Under the pieces are notes generated by a model, which did not search any database, was not told where the DNA came from, and saw nothing but the letters and a program-made list of their open reading frames with translations. A stretch of 14,917 bases of DNA from Heterostelium multicystogenum (taxonomy: Eukaryota > Evosea > Eumycetozoa > Acytosteliales > Acytosteliaceae): NCBI GenBank assembly GCA_003667245.1, contig RCNN01000408.1, forward strand, positions 1-14,917, given 5' to 3'. Of the stretch, positions 1 to 7,872 are shown piece after piece (the stretch's first letter is position 1; every line of letters begins with the position of its first letter). A program made the translations under genes and the position numbers.

Positions 1-93
1 CCCTTAGTCCAGAACTGATCCATTCACCTCCTAAAAAACCCACCTTTCTACAGAGATGAACAGGGTAAATCGTTACCCATTAGACATGACTGA
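1..93 (+). CDS. 3' end of an unidentified gene (partial)
   Basis: The window opens inside what looks like the C-terminus of a + strand protein. Bases 2-40 read LSPELIHSPPKK in one frame. After a run of six A (34-39), the next frame reads NPPFYRDEQGKSLPIRHD and stops with TGA at 91-93. One A too many in that run would join the two pieces, the same kind of error seen in the neighbouring genes. An AATAAA lies about 30 bp past the stop and strongly AT-rich DNA follows. The composition is coding-like, but the fragment is too short to recognise. It would converge on cyclin Y. Confidence 0.4.
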
Positions 94-311
94 AACAACA
101 TTATAAACAAAAATACTTTAATAAATATATTTATATCATAATAACAACTAATTGATTATTGGAATTTACTTTATATTAGTCAAGTGTTAATTGGTTAGGA
201 ATTATTATCTTCTTTTAACATTTTAAAGAAGATTTTAAAAAGAAATATACAAGGTTTATTTTAATATTATTATTATTTTATATATTATTATTATATATTA
301 TTGTTATAGTA
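94..311. other. AT-rich convergent spacer
   Basis: This is a very AT-rich spacer between the putative gene end at 93 and the cyclin Y 3' end at 312. It has ATTATT runs and AATAAA-like motifs that could serve polyadenylation on both strands. No coding or RNA signal was seen. Confidence 0.6.
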
Positions 312-1746
312 TTAATTTAAAACAGCTCTAGTGTGAGGTTCGGGTGGATTAATTTGATCTACACTTGCACTTCTCTTAAATGTTTTTAACTCTATATTCT
401 GAAGCCTGTGAATGATCCTCTAAACGTTTGGCACCAATCTTATCTAGTGGTTTAAGTGGAAAATGTGTAGAGTCTAATTTTGAAAAAGTCCTTAGTTCGA
501 AATAATATTTGGCATAACTAAAGGTATTATTGATTAGTTGTATGTTCATTGAATGATGAAAAAATTATTGAGAAATACATACGTGCTTGCTGTTAAACTA
601 ACATTGTATTGAATTAATGATAAAAACTGTCTTTCTAAATTATTTAAATCGGCTGCGGTAAGATTATCGAAAACAGGCAGGAAGTCTACATTCCATACAG
701 ATTGATCCTCCCACACCTTGGAAGCTAAAATTAGAGCAGAAAGTACCAGTCTTCTCCAGTTTGTCGAATTTATAGTTGCTCCAGCAAAAGTAATCACTCT
801 TTCAACGTAAGCCAAGCACATTATAGCACACTCAGAATCCAACTTAAAAATTAAATTAAGTAAATTAATAATTGATCAACAATATTAGTTTTAATCAACC
901 TACTCTCTCCGCTTTAAATATATCTCTAACAAATTTATAAATCGTATCAACTGATGGGATTGTTTTAAGATCTAATTTTCCTTTCTATAAACAGTAATAG
1001 TATTAGCATCAATTCATAAGGTGTTTAGATTATTCGGTACATACTGTTATTGGGTATTTTTCTTCACTAAATATTTCAAAATTCTTATGAGGAACTTGAG
1101 ATGTAGTTCCTTTTTCTATATGGTATAACAATGCATTTGCCATACATTTAAGTATTTCATCATTGTCAGGAGTGGAAAGTGTACTTTTAATATATAGAGA
1201 AGAAGTGGAATTGTGTTTTGCTCGTTGGAATCCTTCCATTCTCATATGTTGTGGAATGGAAGTGATTGGAGTTTTGAATTGAGGACCCAAACCAACTTTT
1301 TCTTTATAGTGATGACGAAAATGTAAGTATGAGTGATCCAGGGTTGAGGTGGCTGTGGCGGATGTATGTGTATTAGTCATACCTGTCGATAGTTGGCGCT
1401 GATGCGTACTTGGATACGAAGAGTGCAAAGTATTGACTGGTTTCATATAATAATGTGGAGCCTGCTCCGAACTAATCTCTAACACCGAACTTGAGTCCTT
1501 AGCCGTCAGAGAGTAGTCGTCCTCTGATATTGTGATCTTTGATTTAATAGAGTTTCGTTTGGACTCGTTCAGTGGTTTCATTTCAGAAGCAGACATCAGA
1601 TTCGATGCACTACTTCCACCGGCCATCGAACCAGAATTACGTTTGTTGGATGAATTTAGATTCATTGAAGAGATTTCCAAAATCTTTTGAGCATCTTCTC
1701 TTTCGGTATCGCCACTACCTCTCTTAAAAGAACAGCAATTCCCCAT
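312..1746 (-). CDS. CCNY: cyclin Y homologue, four exons
   Basis: Cyclin Y is a membrane-anchored cyclin that activates PCTAIRE-type kinases (CDK14/CDK16) in animals. Exons on the minus strand are 1746-1045, 984-904, 842-583 and 517-312. The introns (60, 61 and 65 bp) start GTATGT, GTAGGT and GTATGT and end in AG, and joining them keeps the frame. The product is about 415 aa, against 341 in human. It starts MGNCC, a predicted N-myristoylation site (G2) with adjacent palmitoylation cysteines. A Ser-rich, presumably disordered region runs to about residue 170. The cyclin fold covers roughly 190-350, with family motifs such as LASKVWEDQSVWNVD, NNLERQFL and YAKYYFELR. One extra A in the A run at 383-387 makes the raw frame end VKNI and stop at 376. 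The shifted frame continues with KRSASVD and stops at 312-314. Residues 175-184 (RAKHNSTSSL) align with the Ser100 region of human cyclin Y. No paralogue fits better. Confidence 0.92.
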
Positions 1747-2732
1747 AGAATAGTTATGAGAAATCGATTCTTTTGATTGTATATTTGCCGTGATGAGTGA
1801 TGTAATTGATTCTTCTCTATGCTGTCGAATAGAGAACTATATTATAAATTGATTATGTAATGAGACGTGGTTTCGTTTCCAAGCTCAATTCTCTGGCGAC
1901 TCTGTACTCAATCTCTATACTATTCTATTTCTAATCGGACTTTATATAACTCGGATTCTAATGAACTGGTGATAATAATAAATAATATTAATATATGGTA
2001 AAAATATGGAATGATGAAGAAAAAAATGAGAGGTTTAATGTGGAAAAGAAAAAGTGTAAGATGACTATTTAAATATAGATGGTCAAATAATAGAGAATAT
2101 ATAAATAATTATTAAATTTATTCCAAATAAAACTAATTATAATTATTATAATGTTTCATAATAAAGTAAGTTTATTTGGTGATTCTTGAAATATATTTTA
2201 AAAATAGGAATTACTTCAAATTTTGATTAGTGTTTATTTGCTTGCTGTTTGTTATTATGTAATGAAACAGTAATAGTACTAGTGCAGCAGCAGCAACTGG
2301 AGTTTTGAAGATGACTCCAAAAAGGGTAGACAAGGTTTCACTTTTGAAGTTAGAGTGAATTTGAGTGTTGCAACAAAATGGTTTTGTGAATGTATTTTAA
2401 TTTATTGCTCTTGGTTATTCTTGCTAATGTTATTATTTTATAGTAAGAGATTACAAATGAATGGTGAACAACAGATGTATCTATCTGTTGAAGAGGTGCA
2501 ACAGCAACAACAATAGGAGCGTAAAGAAAGAAATAATGGAACAAACAGAGAACAACCAACAGTTTGCTGCTTTTATAATATTATTATTTTGTTTTTGTTG
2601 TTTTGGTTGTGCTTTTATGTATGTGTTAGACTGTAATATTTATGAATGATGATGTGCTATTTCTTATGTATTCCTGTTCCCCTATCCTCACCAACTTCTA
2701 AACTACCACTTTCCATGACACACTAACCTGCT

Positions 2733-2750
2733 CACACCACACACCCACAA
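2733..2750 (-). promoter_or_regulatory. candidate CAE/GBF box (CA-rich)
   Basis: The 18 bases CACACCACACACCCACAA stand out from AT-rich surroundings. They resemble the CA-rich elements bound by G-box binding factor (GBF) in Dictyostelium developmental promoters such as those of spore-coat genes. The G-rich strand reads toward cyclin Y, whose start codon is about 1 kb away. The function is inferred from similarity only. Confidence 0.4.
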
Positions 2751-2921
2751 TTACATATAGGTAGCACACTACTAACACCTCACAATAAAAATTTATTATA
2801 ATAATTATTGATAATAGCCAACACTATCGATCCACCTATTTGCCATTACTACCATTATATAATCCTTCATCATTTTGATTTTTAATTCTCTTAGACTTGA
2901 AATAATATAAATAATATAAAA

Positions 2922-2942
2922 TGTGTGTTGTGGGGTGTGTGT
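2922..2942 (+). promoter_or_regulatory. candidate GBF box (G/T-rich), inverted partner
   Basis: This G/T-rich stretch contains TTGTGGGGTGTGTG at 2928-2941. That is the reverse complement of 2738-2750 apart from one extra C, so the two boxes form an inverted pair about 180 bp apart. It is a plausible GBF-type or other developmental regulatory site upstream of cyclin Y. Confidence 0.4.
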
Positions 2943-4825
2943 TTTTTAAAATATTATAATGGTTGCATTTAATTAAATGATTATAGGTAGATGGGGTTGT
3001 AGTTTGTATTAACTTTAAATTGTGTACAATACCAATGATTTTAGATAGGTATTAAACGTGTACTGTTATAACAACCTATTAAAATTTTAATAATATTTCA
3101 AATAAAGAAATCCAAGTTGATGATGACGATGAAACCCCCTTTAATATTATATTATATGCTATTCCAATAAACAATTTTCGTTGTGCATAAATGATTGTGA
3201 ATCAAAAACTCTGTGAAGTTGATAGTTAACTCTTAAATCGGACACAAAAAAACACACACACATATAACCAACAACTACTATATGTATTTTTAAATTTTAC
3301 TTTTAAAAGCAAAAAGATTATAGTAATTACTATCACCAAATTGACCATCTCCAACCCAATCATCAAAGAGTATTAAAAACTTTAGCCATCTAACTAACTA
3401 ATGACTTTCACGTCTTTTTAAAGAATGTAATCAACCAATACACCACATCCAATCTAATCTGATACCTGGTACTAATAAGCACTGATTAGATTTGCTCAGA
3501 AAAGATTATAAAGGCAACATTATATAATCGATAATATTTACAATTGATGAGTTGTATGGAGAAAGCAATCCTAAAGATGATAAACGAATGATACAGTTGG
3601 ATAATGGTTATGATAGTAGAATGTTGGAAAAGAGATGCTAATGGATAAAGATTGTAACGGATATGGACTTGAATTTGATGGTGAAATCGATCGAATTAAT
3701 GGTGATAAGATGATAATGGATGAATGATATTTTACATTTATGAGAATTATTATATCTGTTTTCTTTTGAATTCATCTAAAAAAAAATAAATGTGATCTTC
3801 CTTCCAAACGGTTCGTCGTTTTAATTTAATAATTAATTATTGTAATTTATAAAAAAGAAATTGTAGAATTATATATATATATTTTAATAATAATAATATT
3901 ATATTAAAAAAACAAAATAGTTAATTTATATATATTGAAACAACAACGAGAAACAAACTTATTTATATATATAATATATATACTAATCTAAATGAGTATG
4001 AATAATACCAAGGTTTGAATTATTTTTATATTAATTTTTAATTTTAAAAAAAAAGTTAACAGTTATCATAATAGATGAGAAGAAAGAAAACAAAAAAGTT
4101 CCAGTTCACATAAAATTGAGAAGGAAAGTTTTTTTTCAAAGAGTTTTGGGGGAACAAAGTGTGTTGATACAATATAATTTTTTTATATCGATATAAAAAA
4201 AGTTTTTCTTTTTCTTTCATGTTACTTTTTGTAGTACCGCTTGTATACAAGCTGAGTAGTTTTTTGTTTTTCACAATAACCAAAAGAAACAAAAATGGGT
4301 TCTTTATGAAAAACTTTGAATTTACTATCTATATTCTATATCGGTGTGTCACAATGCTTACTTTCTGTAACTTTAAATGTTGTTGTTACTGCTAGTGATA
4401 TTGCGATGTGTTTTTGCTGATATCATTTAAATAATAACAACTGAATTGAATCGACAAAGCCTCCCTTATCAAACTTGAAACTCAAGGTGGAGCTTTGAGG
4501 TGAGAGAAAGCCTGGTTGTACATTTTTGGTTAAAACAATAAATTGCCGATCGGAATAGGAACACATTGATAGACATTATGGTCCAATTTGATTTGCAATG
4601 GATGAGCTGGCCTTGTGAGCCACCCCCTCCAGAGCCATTCTTTTGTTTATACTCCTACATTACTAATGAGATCATATTTACAATAGATATAACTGTGAAG
4701 ATGAATAAGAGTCAAACCGAACAACTAATAACATCACGACAAATGGATATAAATGACAATGACCATGAACAAACAATAACGACACAGATCTATTCACAAA
4801 TCATTCATAGATCTTCATGTAAGAT

Positions 4826-4844
4826 AGAGAGAGAGAGAGAGAGA
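4826..4844. repeat. GA dinucleotide microsatellite
   Basis: Nine perfect AG units plus one base. The tract encodes the ERERERR stretch of a spurious open frame on the + strand. Confidence 0.9.
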
Positions 4845-5371
4845 AGAGGTTTAAGATCTAATATATTCATTCATACATACATATAAAGTACTATTCTAAA
4901 AGGAGTATTGATTTGATTAATAATGATTTGATTATTCTCTTGTCGTTGTTTGAATTAATTAATTTAATCTATAATATTAAATAGATAGGTGTAATTGGGT
5001 GGTGGTGTAGGTCAATGGTTACTGTACTAATAAATAAATAAATTACTAAGGTGTACTACTAATGATCGACCTGGTATGTATTACTAATAAATAATGCAAA
5101 AGTATATGTGATTGTTAGGCAGGTGCACTACTTTTACTTTGCGCTGAGGCTCGACGTTGTGTATGATATTAATTAATATTTGAATATGGTAAAAGTAAAT
5201 AAATAAATAAATAAAAAAACGAATATGAAAGGGTTATTGTATTGAATAATTAAATAATTAAATAAATAAATAATAATCACATGATAATAATTCAAATTCG
5301 AATCGAAGCAGTAACAACACCCTCATAACACCCCTTAAAACTAATTTGAAAAATCAATGAGTGCGTGACAC

Positions 5372-5415
5372 ATTTGATTTTACAATAAACATTGGTTTTT
5401 ATTTGAAAATCAAAT
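5372..5415. repeat. 10-bp inverted repeat (hairpin)
   Basis: ATTTGATTTT at 5372-5381 is perfectly complementary to AAAATCAAAT at 5406-5415, with a 24-base loop. A related copy of the right arm, ATTTGAAAAATCAAT, lies upstream at 5344-5358. It may be a chance AT-rich palindrome or a small structured transcript; no gene is attached to it. Confidence 0.45.
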
Positions 5416-6649
5416 TAGTTTGTTCATGTGTGCAAAACAAAAATAAATATTCTTTGGAATGATCAATGTGTGTGACCTCTAGGTAGAGGGTGCTAATGCT
5501 CACATCATTTGAATTTTATAGGACAAGCGAGGGATGCTATCTCGTTTAAAGGAATATATCTTACTTCTCTAGTGAAGTCCAATCCAAAATCAATCAATAT
5601 CATCCAAAGCAGAATATGATGATATCATCAACATTAATGATGGTGATCTTCTCATTGTATTGTTAATAGAAACCACTCAAAGAAGTAAAGAAGACAAAAT
5701 AGTAGCATTTAATGATCAGTTATTACATAAATAAGATTCAATTAATTAAATTAATTAATGAAAAGAATATCGGTAAGGTGTTTAAGGATTTAGCAATTTA
5801 TCAACTGTACCTTCAAAGTGTCTAATGGGTATGAGATTAGATCCAAATTTTTGTGAAATGATGATGTTGTTTAATAAATGAATGATACAAATGGATTCTC
5901 TCGTATCTTGTAATACCAATTTTTTCAATCCCAGAACTTGGTACAAAGGTTTTTGTTTTTCTTTTAAAAGAAACATGTATGTCCAGACAACAAATCACAA
6001 TGGCATCTCATATTCTGCTTAAACCAACAAAGCTTCAATCAAATTTTAAAGTGTATAATTTTATAGAATTAAAACTATTTCAAAGTACTTGGTGGTCTCA
6101 ATTATTTGAGAGCTTGGAATTTGTTATCATTATCTCATTCTTTAAAACAAAGAAATATTATTATTGTTTGTACAAATAAATATGAAATTAAAATTGAAGT
6201 CATTATAAAGTATAATTCTATTATCATATAATACTATTAGTTAATTAATAGGTTTGTTTGATAAAAATATCATATTATAGATATATTATTAGTTTTTTTA
6301 TTAGTTATAACTTAATTATTATTATCATAAAGAAAACAATTATATTAAAATAAATAACAGAATGAGAATCATGTCAAAAGTTATCTTGAATTCTAATTAA
6401 AAGAATTGAATTTATGATTGATTATCTTTAATAATTATTATAACCATTGAATATTTCTAATATATTGATTTTGTTACAAATTATTTTAATATATTCCGAT
6501 TTATGTAAAATGATCAAATATTATTTATATATATAGGAGTATTCAATGGTAATGCCAGTTGTACAGACGATTGATTTAGTTTACAAACTTAATTGAGAAT
6601 ATCGTTTAGTTAGTTATTTTGATTTAAATCTGATTGATTTAAAAATAAA

Positions 6650-6751
6650 ATGCAGACCAACCAACTTAAATTTGTTGTGATATATATACTTGTCACTGGA
6701 TATGTTTATACAACCACACCTCAAAATACAAATATCACTGACTCACACTGA
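6650..6751 (+). CDS. possible 33-aa secreted peptide
   Basis: An ATG preceded by AAAATAAA, a favoured dictyostelid start context, opens a 33-aa frame. It has a hydrophobic signal-like segment (LKFVVIYILVTGYVY) followed by TTTPQNTNITDSH, a short Thr/Asn-rich tail with one N-glycosylation sequon (NIT). It points the same way as the mucin-like gene 245 bp downstream. Part of it overlaps a CA-rich stretch (6711-6750) that could instead be promoter sequence for that gene. At this length chance cannot be excluded, and it could also be a first exon. Confidence 0.25.
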   Translation: MQTNQLKFVVIYILVTGYVYTTTPQNTNITDSH

Positions 6752-6886
6752 TCAGATATTTTGAATGTGATATGGTAATCAGTCAAACACAAATAAATAA
6801 AGAATACTAAAACATATTCAAGTAATACTCTAATTTTCAATTATAGTAATGTGGATTGCTCTCGATTTGTATGGCTTGCTAAAAAG

Positions 6887-6894
6887 TATATAAA
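6887..6894 (+). promoter_or_regulatory. candidate TATA box of the mucin-like gene
   Basis: TATATAAA follows a run of A about 100 bp before the ATG at 6996, in a locally less AT-rich stretch. That spacing suits a dictyostelid core promoter. Confidence 0.4.
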
Positions 6895-6995
6895 CCAAGC
6901 TCAACCATGATTCTACCATCATTAAATTTAAAATTACATCTTCTATAACAATACTATAGTAAATCTTGACTTTACTTTTCCAAACATATTTAAAA

Positions 6996-7601
6996 ATGTC
7001 CAAATTAATTACTTTAACATTTGCTATGATGGTTCTCTTGTTGGTTGCTGGATTCTCCAGTGCTGAAGAACAATTCTGTAGGTATAAAAGTTTTGGTTGG
7101 GTGTGTGATGGAAAATGACTAACATCAAAAATGAAAGTATTTGACGATTTGATCTCTGATAACACCAAGACAAGCCCTGCTTTTGCAGAGCCTGGAAGCA
7201 ATGTGCCTGTAAATTCTGACTCTTCTGCTTCAAATGCCACATCGGTAGCCACTGCAAACTCATCTGTACCTCCATCAAGTTCACCACTTCCTGCCACAGC
7301 AACTAGTGCTAGTTCAACAGTTCCTGTTACTGAAACCAGTTCAAGTTCAACCGTTCCTGCCACAGCAACTAGCGCAAGCTCAACCGTTCCTGCTTCAAGC
7401 TCAACCGTTCCTGCTGCAAGCTCAACCGTTCCTGCTTCAAGCTCAACCGTTCCTGCTGCAAGCTCAACCGTTCCTGCTCCAGCAACAACTAGCGCAAGCT
7501 CAACCGTTCCAACTCAAACAGCTGAAGGCTCATCAACAATTCCAGAGGGATCACACGATGAATCAAACAAGCCAACTGAATCACCAGCTCCAACCAACTA
7601 A
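6996..7601 (+). CDS. secreted mucin-like Ser/Thr/Pro/Ala repeat protein
   Basis: Exon 1 (6996-7077) encodes a signal peptide, MSKLITLTFAMMVLLLVAGF, then SSA and EEQF. A 60-bp intron (7078-7137) has donor GTAGGT, a CTAAC branch-like site and acceptor AAAG. Exon 2 (7138-7601) continues in frame to TAA, giving 181 aa. The mature part is almost entirely Ser, Thr, Pro, Ala and Val, with repeats of the SSTVPA type. It has no cysteine-rich domain and no C-terminal hydrophobic tail, so it is probably secreted, heavily O-glycosylated and not GPI-anchored. It may be an extracellular matrix, sheath or coat component, but that is a guess. I do not recognise a named gene. The start is chosen because it supplies the signal peptide and follows AAAA; the internal ATG at 7131 lies in the intron. 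Confidence 0.8.
7377..7481 (+). repeat. 21-bp tandem repeat in the mucin-like gene
   Basis: Five consecutive 21-bp units begin AGCTCAACCGTTCC at 7377, 7398, 7419, 7440 and 7461. Each encodes seven residues of the SSTVPA(A/S) type. The variable codon alternates TCA/GCA between units, so there is a 42-bp higher-order period. A further partial copy starts at 7497. Confidence 0.9.
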
Positions 7602-7625
7602 ATTGTATTATTACCTCTACTGACA

Positions 7626-7631
7626 AATAAA
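7626..7631 (+). terminator. polyadenylation signal AATAAA
   Basis: AATAAA lies 25 bp past the stop codon of the mucin-like gene and is followed by T-rich sequence. Confidence 0.45.
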
Positions 7632-7710
7632 TTCATTTGAGTCAAATTGCATTATTTTTTAGTGATTGCATGACCAATTTTTTTTTAATTAATTTTTTTC
7701 GTTTTGTGAA

Positions 7711-7767
7711 GTGATCACCTGATGTGGGGTGTGGACCTATGAACAGTACATTTTAGGGTGGTGATCC
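7711..7767 (+). promoter_or_regulatory. GC-richer element upstream of NOMO (GBF-like and hairpin)
   Basis: This is an island of normal composition in AT-rich spacer. GATCACC (7713-7719) pairs perfectly with GGTGATC (7760-7766), and the stem could extend across one mismatch. The interior contains GATGTGGGGTGTGG (7721-7734), like a GBF box. It could be the NOMO promoter element or a short structured RNA. It lies about 110 bp before the NOMO start. Confidence 0.35.
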
Positions 7768-7872
7768 TTTTTAAACATTAAGTTTTGCAAAATAATACAT
7801 CTCTCTATTTATTTATTTTAAATATATATATATTTATTATTTATTATTTATAGATAGACAGATAAGCTAGAT

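Larger units (their letters stand above)
1747..4468. other. long AT-rich intergenic region upstream of cyclin Y
   Basis: About 2.7 kb with no convincing gene. It holds the cyclin Y 5' flank and the CA/GT-rich boxes listed separately. Around 3830-3980 it is nearly pure A/T with (TA)n and (TAA)n tracts. Open frames without recognisable content exist: + strand 2291-2515 without an early Met, + strand 2461-2649, and + strand near 3540-3730, which is rich in GAT. Each is about what chance would give at this base composition. No tRNA-like B box was seen. Confidence 0.6.
4469..6649. other. gene-poor AT-rich region with weak open frames
   Basis: No gene could be established here. Minus-strand bases 4654-4469 are open for 61 codons with a Gly/Ser stretch (NGSGGGGSQGQ) but no Met. 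Plus-strand 4566-4886 is open and starts in a more GC-balanced patch, but ends in a GA microsatellite. Minus-strand 5976-5782 (64 aa) and plus-strand 5979-6179 (66 aa) are back-to-back open frames of unknown status. Minus-strand bases near 5600-5512 read ILIDFGLDFTREVRYIPLNE before a stop. None matches a family I recognise. Bases 6180-6540 are almost pure A/T. Confidence 0.5.

Noticed and set aside
2461..2649. + strand 62-codon frame with a Phe/Cys/Leu-rich hydrophobic end, and the longer Met-less frame 2291-2515 beside it
   Set aside because: The hydrophobic part comes from a T-rich tract (TTTGTTGTTTTGG). Lengths are within what chance gives in AT-rich DNA, and an opposing frame overlaps.
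4056..4292. minus-strand 78-codon frame rich in Lys, Phe and Tyr
   Set aside because: It is built of A and T homopolymers with no motif; typical chance frame in low-complexity DNA.
4566..4886. + strand 106-codon frame
   Set aside because: It has no recognisable domain or favoured start context and ends in ERERERR from the GA microsatellite. The opposite frame is also open.
5451..5560. possible tRNA or small RNA around the GC-richer patch at 5480-5540
   Set aside because: No A/B box pair or cloverleaf could be folded by eye.
6830..7363. 177-codon minus-strand frame antisense to the mucin-like gene
   Set aside because: It mirrors the repeat-rich exon (GTVELELVSV pattern), covers the signal-peptide exon and promoter of the + gene, and its downstream part is AT-rich without motifs.
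7306..7623. + strand 105-codon frame rich in Gln/Leu/Phe
   Set aside because: It is the same 21-bp repeat read one base off (QAQPFLL), a by-product of repeat length divisible by three.
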